64,000 nucleotides of DNA. Source: Platanthera guangdongensis (taxonomy: Eukaryota > Streptophyta > Magnoliopsida > Asparagales > Orchidaceae). The notes beneath the pieces were generated by a model that was given only the letters and a program-made list of their open reading frames with translations, was not told where the DNA came from and searched no databases. The position numbers were made by a program, and so were the translations under genes. Shown here in pieces: positions 1 to 10,007 of the stretch (positions are counted from its first letter, which is position 1; each line of letters opens with the position of its first letter). Location of the stretch: assembly GCA_039583875.1 (NCBI GenBank), contig CM077151.1:19860326-19924325 (forward strand), in the 5' to 3' direction.

Positions 1-299
1 ATGCAGTCGTCGATCGTGCCGCCGCTGCTAATCCTTCTGATGCTGCTGCTTTGCTACTCAGTGATGTGACGCTGCTAATCCTTATGTTGTTCTTCCATGA
101 TGTTGTGTTGATGCCGACGCCCGATTTCTCTGTGCTGATGCAGCCGCCCGATTTCTCTGTGTGAATCCTTCCGCTGCTCTGCTTCTAAGGACGGTGCTGA
201 TTGCTCTTTCCGCTATAGATGTAATGTCGTTGCTCCTGTATCGTCTCTGATTCTCTGCTGCCGTGCTGCTCCCAGTCTTCGTTGTGTGTGTCGATGCTA

Positions 300-2250
300 C
301 AAATGGCTGACCCGCCGCAGACTCATTCTTATTTGTCTCCTGCTAGCCATGGATGTGGCCATGGTCGTGGTCGGGTCTCAGCCGTAGAGAAACTCGCTGG
401 AGGTGTTCCCGTGTGATTGATGTTGTGTATGCCACCAAGGTCTATGATGCCCCTTCATATCCTCTTTCTGGACAGTTCTCCACTCAGAAATTGGATGTTC
501 TTCGTCGCCTTCTTCATTCTTAGTCTGACTCTGTTTTCCGTGCCTCTACTTTTTTTGTTACTGCGACATCACCCAGTGCACACCTACTACTATTGCTCCC
601 ACTGCATGGATCATCGATTCAGGCGACGCTGATCATATGACTGGATCTTCCTCAGATTTTGTCTCATATACACCTTTATCTGGCAAAGATAAGGTTATCT
701 ACACTAATGACGCCCTGTCCTCCATTACGGGCAAAGGATATATCTTGTGCTCGCCATCTATTTCTCTTTCCTTCGTTCTTCATGTCTCCTCTTTTCCCCG
801 CAATTTACTTTCTATCAGCAACATTACTAAATCTTTTAACTGATCTGTAACTTTCTTTCCTGACTCCTGTGTTTCAGGAACTGGACACAAAGCGGACAAT
901 TGGTAGTGGTAGAAATCATGGTGGCACGTACTACTTGGATACCAAACTTCCATCTCGAGCTCTCACATCAACCATTGTCACTGTTGCTGATGTCTGACGA
1001 TGGCATCTGTACCTCAGACATCCTTCTCCCATTTACCTTTCCAAACTGTTTCCAAATTTCTCTCCGTTTATCAAAAAATTGTCGTGTGATGTCTGTGCTC
1101 GATCAAATCATGTTCGGCACACCTCGGTGCATTTATCTTCTCCTACTGACACTCCTTTTTCTATTATACACTTTGATGTTTAGGGTCCTTCCTTTGTGGT
1201 TTCTTTATCTGGTTTTCGTTGGTTTGTTACCTTCATTGACTGTTTCTCGAGAACCACTTGGGTCTATTTGCTAAAGAAAAAAAAGTGACGTGTTTTCTTG
1301 TTTCCAAACTTTCCATAAGATGATTCAGACCTAATTTGATGGCAAAATTTGTATTCTTCGTAGTAACAATGGAGGGGAATACAATGATCGTGGTCAATTT
1401 GGCTCATACCTCTCCAATCATGGTATCTTACATCAAATCACATGTGTTCACACCTCCACACAAAATGGGGTTGTTGAACGGAAGAATCGTCATCTTCTTG
1501 AGGTGCCATGTTGTCTTCTTCACTCCATGTATCTTCCCAAATCTTATTGGGGTGATGTTGTCCTCACTGCCTCCCATCTTATCAATCGTCTTCCCTCTCG
1601 TGTTTTAGATTATGCTACTCCCATAGCTCGCATCTCTTCTATGTCGGTTGTCCATACCTCTCATCTTCCGCCGTGTATTTGGGTGTGTATGTTTTGTGCA
1701 TATTCATCAGCCTCATAGGGACAAACTTGATTTTCGGGGTCAACGTTGCGTCTTTATTGGTTATTCCGCCACTCGAAAGGATATCAGTGCTATCACCCTC
1801 CCTCTAGACGTTTCTTTTGTACCATGGATGCTACTTTTCGGGAAGAGGAACCTTATTATCCAGCTTCGACTCACTCTCTTCGTCAGGGGGAGTTGGGTGA
1901 CTCTTGTGTTCCTCCTACTCTCCCGCTCAATCTTCTACCCTTGTTCCCGCTCAGTCTTCTACCCTTGTTCCCGCTCCGTCTTCTACCCTTGTTCCTGCAA
2001 TTCATATACCCACATCCAAGTTCCTCAGATTCCTACTTCCATCTCTCCTTTTCCGCATATATACCACCGTCGTCAACCAGGGAAACAGACTGCTAGTCTT
2101 CCACCTCTACCAGTGCCCGCTTCAGGCTCAGACTCTAGTGATGATCCTCCTACTTTGCTGAAAGGTAAAGATGCAAACACTCGACATCCTATTTTTAATC
2201 ATGTTGCTTATCATCATCTTATCCCGGCCCATCAGGCCTTTATTTCTGCA
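300..2250 (+). pseudogene. Copia G protease-integrase region
   Basis: A protease core WIIDSG..DHMTG is encoded around 606-645 (normal DSGATDHM altered to DSGDADHM), followed by the usual copia protease tail ending LLSIS-N-T (to about 840). The GAG-pre-integrase segment follows near 890-1110 (GTYYLDT, then LRHPS...C-x-x-C). The integrase core is readable as FVTFID near 1220-1245 and its later part near 1640-1760 (FGCVCFVHIHQPHRDKLDF, then GYSATRKGYQCYHP across a frameshift). Upstream, 1-300 is CT/TG-rich with nothing else recognised. In-frame stops and several frame changes exclude function. The short repeated CTTGTTCCCGCTC segments at 1935-2000 belong to the variable linker before RT. Confidence 0.75.
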
Positions 2251-2325
2251 TGATCTTTTGTTTCCATTCCCAAGATGTTGCAGGAAGTATTGGAGATTTC
2301 GGTTTGGACACAGGCTATGACCTAT

Positions 2326-2808
2326 GAAGGAAGAAATGTCAGCCTTGGACAAAAATCATACATGGGACGTCTCCTCTCTCCCCCCGGAAAGAAAGCTATT
2401 GGATCACGATGGGTGTTCTCGGTTAAGCATAATCAGGATGGTTAGATTGAACGATACAAGGTTTAGTTAGTTGCTCAAGGATACACTCAAACTCAATGCG
2501 TGGACTATCAAGAGACGTTTGCTCCCGTGGCAAAGATGGACTTTATACAGGTTCTTTTATCATGTATTGCTTGTTTAGGATATGAACTTCATCAACTGGA
2601 TGTTAAAAATGTCCTCCATGGTGAACTTGATGAGGAGGTGTGCATGAAATTTCCCCCTGGATTTGTAAAACAGAGAGCAGAGGGTCTTGTATGTCGCTTG
2701 AGAAAATTCCTATATGGGCTGAAACAGTCTCCAAGGGGATGGCTTAGCAAATTTCTCAAGGCAATGATCAAATTCGGTTACAAGAAGGGACAATCTGATC
2801 ACACCATG
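2326..2808 (+). pseudogene. Copia G reverse transcriptase, N-terminal half
   Basis: The frame reads DKNHTWDV...KAIGSRWVFSVKHN, then (after two stops) the longest open part from 2500 with YQETFAPVAKM, ELHQLDVKN and YGLKQSPRGW, all signature blocks of Ty1/copia RT. It stops abruptly at ...SDHTM (2808), where X1 begins. The next expected residues, ending in the YVDD catalytic loop, resume at 8557. Stops at about 2443 and 2466 and the missing N-terminus make it nonfunctional. Confidence 0.9.
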
Positions 2809-4243
2809 TGATGCAGGACGACGCATAGGGTTTACACGTCTATCGGCTTTTTCTAGGAAACCGTAAATGCATGCGATGATTTAAATTAATTTTTTGCAAA
2901 TTTAGAGCGGGCGCAACACTTAAGAAATCTTACAACTTGGAATTTTTATGAAAACACAAAATTACTTCTTCATTTCAAAATGAATTTTCTTAAATAAGGT
3001 TTGATTTTAAATACGGGGACGGAAGTTTGCAACTTTCGTTCCGTTCCTCTTGTCGTAGCAAAACGGAAATCGTGAACTCCAAATACGTTTCCGTTCGGAG
3101 TTTTCGACGTAGCGTTTGCTGACAAAAATTCGGACGAAAACCCAGCAGTGAGTCTATTAACCTACGAGAAATTATAAAGGCACACACAAAAAAAGGATAG
3201 AAACAATTACTCACGGAAAGTTGCGTCTTTCCGTATCCGAAGTCGATGACGATCACGCGAGGAACTACTCGTCATCTTCGATTTCCCGCTCTGAGGTCGG
3301 CCGTTATCGCACACGGGCATCAAGGAGAATCTCACTCACAAACGAAAGTGGTTCCACGGAATCTCAAACACTCTAGAGAAGCCACAAACATAACAACCTA
3401 AATTCACTCGCTCCTAACACTAGTGGCTCCACGAAATCTCAAACACTCGGATGGCTCCACGGGATTCTCTAACACATACTCATTCACTCCTTTACGGATA
3501 GCTGACAGCCAACACTAAATCCCTCATTCATGACATCGGAGCTCTCAACAATAACTTCACCAAATTCTTCTTCAACAACAAAATTCATTATTTAAACAAC
3601 TGTTCATCTTCTCTCTCGGAAGGTAGCTACAACAAACTAAAATATTCTTCATGAATCACTCCTAATTCCTGCAGGAAGCAAGCCACGACACCAAATTCCT
3701 AACCTACAGCTCTAAATTACTCCTACAGGAAGCACGACACAGGAGCAGCATTCCTAACACCTAACCGGAGTAGTTCAGTCCTATTCCAATTCCTAAACAG
3801 GAAATTAATCAAGTAGCCAGGAGGTATACACACAATAACAGCAACTGGAAACCACTCAAAAATTAATCGAACACCTACAACTCCCACACGGAGTTTAATC
3901 ACGTCTAGTTCTATCGGAAGCTCACAGCAACTCCATCGGAAAAAAAATTGGCAAGCGCACAATCGATTTCAGTATTTTATTCATCACCAACTGGAACGGA
4001 ATACATCATCCCTTTATATAGGGTTACAACGAAAACAAATCGGAAGCAAAAAAAACTGAAAACCTGCACACAGAAGATACGACCATGGCGGTAGAGGCAT
4101 GGAGCTGAACTCGCGTCGTGGAGGCGTGGACATCGCAGCAGTTTGGAGGAGTTGTGGCCCACGATGTGTGGCACGGAGGGATCGTGGCCGGGAGACACGA
4201 TCTTGTGTGTGGGAACCGACACGACGAAGCCCTAGCCGATGAG
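2809..4243 (-). repeat. X1 3' LTR, missing its U3 start
   Basis: This copy matches the 5' LTR at 6768 onward with few mismatches until ..CCTAGCCGATGA (about 4243), then diverges. The last roughly 354 bp of the 1789-bp LTR (the U3 start in element orientation) and the adjoining polypurine tract are absent. By comparison with the family copy at 63540-63730, about 190 bp of internal sequence is missing too, so a single deletion spans the internal/LTR border. Confidence 0.85.
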
Positions 4244-4469
4244 CACTGTCCAATATGTGCTCGGGAACTGGAATAGAATAATCTCCTGGTGCTTATGCAC
4301 AACCTGAAACTGGCAGTGAAAACAAAAGGAACTACGATGGAAGTGTCAGTAGCGGAATGAACATCGGTATGTTCTGAATGTGGCTCCTCACGCACTCACC
4401 AACCCAGAAGAAACAAAAGGAGGAGAAAAAAATAGAGAATCTAAAGACTCATGTGAGTAATCGTAGAAT

Positions 4470-4700
4470 TAAGTCAGATTGGCTACGTTAAAAACAGGAT
4501 TTGCTCCCCAAACGGAAGGAATCTCAAGTTCATATGCATTTTGCCCAATCCGTTTTACTACTCGAAAGAGTCTAGTTCTACAGTAGCTAGCTTCTTTACG
4601 GCACCAGAAGGTAACCGTTCCGGATCTAGCCGAATCATAATCAAGTCAGCCATTTTAAAACTAGTAGCTCTTTTATGCTTTTGTTTTAAAATTGAGTTGC
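4470..4700 (-). pseudogene. Ty3/gypsy integrase C-terminal relic in X1
   Basis: The minus strand encodes KMADLIMIRLDPERLPSG from 4656, then after a frameshift RVVKRIGQNAYELEIPSVWG and NPVFNVANL. These are the GPY/F-type C-terminal blocks of Ty3/gypsy integrase (DLVMVRxRPERxPxG, RxGxNAY, FNVxxL). It lies downstream of the X1 second frame, just where the end of pol would sit in a complete gypsy element. The upstream catalytic core is absent. The relic shows that X descends from a gypsy element. Confidence 0.8.
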
Positions 4701-4806
4701 ATAAAAATCATAAATAATATGCAATTTTCCGCTCATATTTTTAATGCAAATCATGCAAATGCAATAAATGAACTACTAATATGACTAATGCCACAAACCG
4801 ATGGTT

Positions 4807-5769
4807 TCAGATACCAAGAGCAACTCCTGAAAGAGGCACATGATCAGGAGGCTCAGAGGGTGGATCATAAAAGAATTCATCGCGGGGGCGACGAACACTT
4901 AAGTGCAAATCAGAGACATCAGTGATCAGATGTGTCAACATAGTGTGCGGACTGTCTCTGAAAGTGTGGGTGACAAGATATAACATCAAACAATCAGTAA
5001 GTGCACCCTCTAACTCGACTATGCCACTAAAGATGGATACATCCCAAATGTGGGGTGAACCCGTAAGTTTTTCATCTGGGGGTTTACTAGGAGGGGTATA
5101 ATAAAATTCGTCACAAATGCGACGCGTGCAAACGTAGGCTCCAACAACAAATTGAGTGTTCTCAGATAAATGTGCACGAAGTGTGACAACCGTAATAAAT
5201 GTACTAAGGGAAAGTGAGGCATCAGGAGGCTCGCCAGGTGAGACATAGAAGAACTCATCGCAAATACGATGGTCAGTAAGTGGTACGTCCCATAACTCAT
5301 CTAGAGTGCGAGTCACCAGATGACTATGCCCAAGCACTATCAACATCAAGTGAGACAATGGAGCAGGTATCCATGTCTTAAAATTCGCAAGTGTACTATT
5401 CAAATAAAGCTCATCCACACAATGACGAGGCGGCTCATCTGGAGGCTCAATAGGAGGATCTTGAAATGACCCATCAGTCGAGTGATGGTCCTCCAGAAAT
5501 GAACCATCAGAAGGGGTCATACTCCCAGATAGGGTAGAAGTGACTACCTCGAGATCACTACTAGGCACTCGACCCCCGATCGTAATATCACTCGGTGCGA
5601 CATCAGGTGTGGTGATGTGACTCGATGTGTCATCGGGTGTGGTGGTGTGACTCGATGCGCCACTAGGTGAAGTGTGCAGAGAATCTACACTCAAAAGAGA
5701 GCTAGTAGATATAGAATCAAGGGAGGGTTCACTAAGTGGAGCAGACTCGCATGGGGGTTGACTCCACAC
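4807..5769 (-). CDS. X-family second frame with DEF-(F/Y)-Y...PPD repeats, unknown function
   Basis: I do not recognise this 320-residue frame. It is not any standard gag or pol domain. The first ~100 residues are rich in Ser, Thr, Pro and Asp. After IEPPDEPP and VDELYLNSTL come three spaced repeats: CDEFFYVSPGEPPD, CDEFYYTPPSKPPD and RDEFFYDPPSEPPD, about 65-90 residues apart, separated by hydrophobic/His-rich stretches. The frame ends ..GVALGI. The only start in frame is a GTG; upstream the same frame continues past one stop into the gag-like frame, so it was probably once part of a longer polyprotein. The copy at 62424-63035 keeps the same frame and same final residues. It could be a captured host segment or a decayed structural protein. 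Confidence 0.55.
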   Translation of the reverse strand: MWSQPPCESAPLSEPSLDSISTSSLLSVDSLHTSPSGASSHTTTPDDTSSHITTPDVAPSDITIGGRVPSSDLEVVTSTLSGSMTPSDGSFLEDHHSTDGSFQDPPIEPPDEPPRHCVDELYLNSTLANFKTWIPAPLSHLMLIVLGHSHLVTRTLDELWDVPLTDHRICDEFFYVSPGEPPDASLSLSTFITVVTLRAHLSENTQFVVGAYVCTRRICDEFYYTPPSKPPDEKLTGSPHIWDVSIFSGIVELEGALTDCLMLYLVTHTFRDSPHTMLTHLITDVSDLHLSVRRPRDEFFYDPPSEPPDHVPLSGVALGI

Positions 5770-5772
5770 ATC

Positions 5773-6644
5773 TTATATAAGAACATCAGACAGAGTGGGT
5801 GATGTCTCCCTACTAGGGGCAGTGGAATGCCCTTGTTGATCGTTAATGATTATCGTCATGTTTGTCCGCGCCCTCGGGACACTCGGAGGATCACTAGGTG
5901 TGATGTACTCCCGACGATAGTGACCTCTATAGGATTCGTGAGTGTAGTCGTGACGATCGCCCATATCATAATCACATTGGGCTCGTGGATGATCATGTGT
6001 CCTACGAACTTGTGGTGGTGGTCGCACATATGCAGTCTCGGGTTCCTCATATAAAGGAGATGTGTAGTATCGATACCGGGCGTCATACTGAACTCTATCC
6101 TCATAATATGTGTCGAAGAGCCACTAGGATCCATTCGGGTACGAGGATAATAACGACGATAGTCATCGTGTTGATCGTCTCTAGCATAATGCGAACGTGT
6201 TGGTGGGTCAACATGATCTCTGGAAGTGGTATACGATGATCGAGTATAATCATCGAAGTGTCGTAACGATCTCCGAGACAGATTTCTATACGATGATCGA
6301 GTGTAAGTGTAATCGTGATCCTCATACAATGGATTTCTCCTAAATGTAGATCTTTCTACATAATGTTGAGGAACATCGTAATGTGCACGGACCGAATGCT
6401 CATCTTGAATTTGAGGCGGCATTGACGCTCGAGGGGGTATTTCTAATCTACTCACCCTACCTCTAAGGTGTGCCAACCTTTCACGCAACTGGCAGACACT
6501 CTCAGTTAATGTCGTCATTTGGTGGGCGAAAGGTAAAAACCATTGGGGTAATTGTTCCCCTTCGTTCCCATGGCTCAATTGACCACGTTCAACATGATGC
6601 ATCCTATCTCTATGCTGATACATGCTAACAAAAAATAAATGCAA
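5773..6644 (-). pseudogene. X1 gag-like frame, coiled-coil then Arg/Tyr/Asp-rich
   Basis: This is the first frame after the primer site, where gag belongs. Residues about 40-70 (HQMTTLTESVCQLRERLAHL) look like a short coiled coil. The next 130 residues are very rich in Arg, Tyr, Asp, His and Ser (repeats of the type SSYRNLSRRS, DDYRRYYPRTR). One frameshift near 6095 moves the same composition into the frame 6027-5773, which ends in ..TLSDVLI and a TAA. The next codons continue directly into the second frame. No CCHC zinc knuckle is visible. Assignment as gag rests on position and composition only. Confidence 0.5.
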
Positions 6645-6752
6645 AGATGATGCTTAAAAAAAATTTCATTTTTTTGAAAAAATTTTAAAAGCTATGCGGG
6701 TTCCTATTCTACACCGGGCGGATCCCAAAACTTAGAAAAATTTTGGAACCTC

Positions 6753-6764
6753 CCTCTGATACCA
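6753..6764 (-). other. X1 primer-binding site (tRNA-iMet)
   Basis: TGGTATCAGAGG on the minus strand, 3 nt inside the 5' LTR end (..TGCATCA), matches the 3' end of plant initiator Met tRNA. This fixes the element's orientation as minus. Confidence 0.9.
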
Positions 6765-6767
6765 ATT

Positions 6768-8333
6768 TGATGCAGGACGACGCGTAGGGTTTACGCGACT
6801 GTCGGCTTTTTCTAGGAAACTCTAAATGCATGCGATGATTTAAATTAATTTTTTTCAAATTTAGAGCGGGCGCAACACTTAAGAAATCTCGCAACTTGGA
6901 ATTTTTATGAAAACACAAAATTACTTCTTCATTTCAAAATGAATTTTCTTAAATAAGGTTCGATCTTAAATCCAGGGCGGAAGTTTGCAACTTTCGTTCC
7001 GTTCCCCTTGTCGTAGCAAAACGGAAATCGTGAACTCCAAATACGTTTCCGTTCACAGTTTTCGACGTAGCGTTTGCTGACAAAAATTCGGACGAAAACT
7101 CAGCAGTGAGTCTATTAACCTACGAGAAATTATAGAGGCACACACAAAGGAATGGATAGAAACAATTACCCACGGAAAGTTGTGTCTTTCCGTATCCGAA
7201 GTCGATGGCGATCACGCGAGGAACTCCTCGTCACCTTCGATTTCCCGCTCTGAGGTCGGCCTCCATCGCACACGGGCATCAAGGAGAATCTCACTCACAA
7301 ACGAAAGTGGTTCCACGGAATCTCAAACACTCTAGAGAAGCCAGAACCTAACAACCTAAATTAACTCGCTCCTCACACTATTGGCTCCACGAAATCTCAA
7401 ACACTCGGGTGGCTCCACGGGATTCTCTAACAGCTACTCATTCACTCCTTTACGGATAGCTGGCAGCCAACACTAAATCCCTCATTCATGACATCGGAAC
7501 TCACAACAATAACTTCACAAAATTCTTCTTCAACAACAAAATTCATTAATTAAACAACTGTTCATCTTCTTCTCTCTCGGAAGGTAGCTACAGCAAACTA
7601 AAATATTCTTCATCAATCACTCCTAATTCCTGCAGGAAGCAAGCCACAGCACCAAATTCCTAACCTACGGCTCTAAATTACTCCTACAGGAAGCACGACA
7701 AGGAGCAGCATTCCTAACACCTAACCGGAGCAGTTCGGTCCTATTCCAATTCCTAAACAGGAAATTAATCAAGCAGCCAGGAGGTATACACACAATAACA
7801 TCAACTGGAAACCGCTCAAAAATTAATCGAACACCTACAACTCCCACATGGAGTTTAATCACGCCTAGTTCTATCGGAAGCTCACAGCAACTCCATCGGG
7901 AAAAAAAAACCGGCAAACGCACAATCGATTTCAGTATTTTATTCATCACCAACTGGAACGGAATACATCATCCCTTTATATAGCGTTACAACGAAAACAA
8001 ATCGGAAGCAAAAAAGCTGAAAACCTGCACACAGAAGATGCGGCCATGGCGGTAGAGGCATGGAGCTGAACTCGCGTCGTGGAGGCGTGGACATCGCAGC
8101 AGTTTGGAGGAGTTGTGGCCCACGATGTGTGGCGCGGAGGGATCGTGGCCGGGAGACACGATCTTGTGTGCGGGAACCGACACGAAGAAGCCCTAGCCGA
8201 TGAATCCGGGAAGATGAACAGTGGCACGGGCTAGTTTTCTTCTTCACGACTGCAATGCTGAACCAGCTGTAGAGCAGTGGACCGGGCCTTCACCTAATTT
8301 ATAACTTTATATATCTGTACATATATATTTATA

Positions 8334-8374
<41 letters not shown>

Positions 8375-8556
8375 CCAGATTACTTATATATATATATGTG
8401 TGTGTGTATATAGTTCACACAAACAAAGCAAAATATAAATACAATTACTCAAATTGCAAAATGACAATGCTAAACTCAGGGCCGATAGAGTTTCCGACGA
8501 GTGCGACGTCGGGTACTTTCTTTTTTTGTCGCCCCGATCGGGGTTGGTCTCCACCA
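6768..8556 (-). repeat. X1 5' LTR (1789 bp)
   Basis: It begins TGGTGGAGACC (minus strand from 8556) and ends ..CCTGCATCA at 6768. A TATATAAAGGG promoter box lies at 7974-7982 on the minus strand, so transcription would start a little below it. A long (TA)n tract at 8336-8396 lies in U3. The LTR is almost the same as the solo LTR at 19537-21210 and the LTR starting at 63730. Confidence 0.9.
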
Positions 8557-9411
8557 CCATGTTTATCCGCAGAAACGACCAGAAGATTGTGATCCTTATT
8601 GTTTATGTGGATGATATTGTGATTACTGGCAATAACACTAAGGAGATTAGTAACCTTAAGACTCTTTTATCTGCTGAGTTTGAGGTGAAAGATTTAGGAA
8701 GATTACGGTATTTCCTGGGTATTGAGGTGACCCGGTCAAACCAAGATATCTTTATCTCTCAACGAAAGTATGTCTGGATCTTTTAAAAGAGACTGAAATG
8801 CTAGGTTGTCCCTGCAAACACTCTTATGGAGGAGAATCACAGGATAGATGAGGGCGGTGATGGTGATCGCACAGATAGTTCAAGCTATCAGAGATTGGTT
8901 GACAGACTCATATATCTATCTCACACCCGTCCTGACATTACTTACGCAGTTGGTATCTTGAGTAGATATATGCATGCTCCTACGATCAAACATCAAGAGG
9001 CAGCATATCGCGTATTGCGATACCTGAAGAAGGCTCCTGGTCGTGGTCTTTTGTTCTCTCAGGACAATCACTTGAATATTGAAGTCTTCACCGATGCTGA
9101 TTGGGTCGGATGTCGTGATGACAAAAAATCTACTACTGGCTACTGTACCAGTGGCATGGAGGAGTAAGAAGCAGAATGTGGTTGCTAGATTTAGTGTTGA
9201 GGCTGAGTATCGTGTGATGTCTCAAGGTCTATGTAAAAGTCTTTGGGTGCATACCATTCTACATGACCTAGGGCTCCGACAAAATAGCTCTATCTCCCTA
9301 TACCGTGACAATAAGGCTGCAATTAACATATCTCATAACCCCGTTCAGCATGATAAGACTAAACATGTTAAGGTAGATCGACACTTTATCAAAGATCATT
9401 TAGATAAATGA
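8557..9411 (+). pseudogene. Copia G RT C-terminal half and RNase H
   Basis: The sequence resumes exactly where the N-terminal half stopped: FIRRNDQKIVILIVYVDDIV contains the intact YVDD loop, then DLGRLRYFLGIEV. A frameshift near 8785 leads to YQRLVDRLIYLSHTRPDITY (8883 on) and the RNase H start FTDADWVGCRDDKKSTTGY. A second frameshift (about 9160) leads to RSKKQNVVARFSVEAEYR and DNKAAINISHNPV..HDKTKHV, ending at 9411. The tail VDAFTK (about 9450) follows. Domain order and content are those of Ty1/copia; frameshifts and stops make it inactive. Confidence 0.9.
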
Positions 9412-9552
9412 AATGTGGTCACTTCGTTCGTTCAGTCGAAAGACCAACTTGTCGATGCGTTCACCAAGAGACTGGGATGCGATTTTTTTTTTTTGATGAT
9501 ATTCTGAAGTTTGGAATGACAAATATCTTTTGTTCGACTTGAGGGGGAGAGT

Positions 9553-9636
9553 TGTAATGAGTCAAGTATTTCTTATTTCTTTATCCCACTATGGGGGTAT
9601 TTTGGTCCGAGTGTTGTTGTTCCCAACTCATATATA
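9553..9636 (+). repeat. Copia G 3' LTR, first part
   Basis: TGTAATGAGTC begins directly after a GA-rich polypurine tract and the RNase H end. The LTR is interrupted at 9637 by the gypsy remnant. Its continuation probably lies after 12762, but its end cannot be set without a second LTR copy. Confidence 0.7.
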
Positions 9637-9994
9637 TGTAAGAGTAGTAAATTATGGAATGTAATTTTATAAACCAGAGGAGGGAACGATACGAAATTCT
9701 TAGGGAACAACCCTAATTTTCCATTCATCTAAGAATAATCCAAAAGAGTACAACTTCACCCCTTATAGGTGCAGAGTGTGAAATAATAAGAAATGCAATA
9801 TAAAAGGAACTAAATAAATGCGTACAACCAAATAAGAAATAACATAATAAGAAATAAATAAAGACGTCGGGTTGGCGCCGCGTCTTCGGTCTCTACTCCC
9901 GCAGACGGACCCTTTGTGGTCTTCCTACGCGTGTGGACCCGCCACGACATCTCGTCGGCGTGTGCATGTTTCGTCGGCATGCGCAACCGTAACA
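9637..9994 (-). repeat. 3' LTR of gypsy remnant
   Basis: Matches 12430-12757 over about 310 bp, including the segment with GGTTGGCGCCGCGTCTTCGG and the end ..GCGCAACCGTAACA. The outer 40 bp (TGTAAGAGTAG..) have no partner in the other copy. No polypurine tract precedes it on the minus strand. Confidence 0.7.
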
Positions 9995-10007
9995 ATGTCG
10001 TTGTATG

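Larger units (their letters stand above)
2809..8556 (-). mobile_element. Gypsy-derived non-autonomous LTR element X1
   Basis: The element is bounded by a perfect 5-bp duplication CCATG (2804-2808 and 8557-8561) and by TG...CA ends. On the minus strand it has a 1.79-kb 5' LTR (6768-8556), a tRNA-iMet primer site (6753-6764), a gag-like frame (6644-5773), a second frame (5769-4807), a relic of gypsy integrase C-terminus (4700-4470) and a truncated 3' LTR (4243-2809). There is no protease, reverse transcriptase, RNase H or integrase core, so it would depend on another element's enzymes. Other copies of the family are the solo LTR at 19537-21210 and the partial element at 62331-64000. Confidence 0.9.
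1..9636 (+). mobile_element. Ty1/copia retrotransposon G, degenerate, split by X1
   Basis: Copia order protease, integrase, reverse transcriptase, RNase H is readable on the plus strand in several frames. The 5' LTR and gag lie outside the window or are not recognisable. Element X1 (2809-8556) interrupts reverse transcriptase and the two halves rejoin across its CCATG duplication. A GAGGGGGAGAG polypurine tract (9541-9551) is followed by TGTAATGAGT at 9553, the start of the 3' LTR, which is in turn cut by the gypsy remnant at 9637. Many stops and frameshifts make it an old, dead copy. Its family differs from copia A, B, C and H (different protease and RT sequence). Confidence 0.85.
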
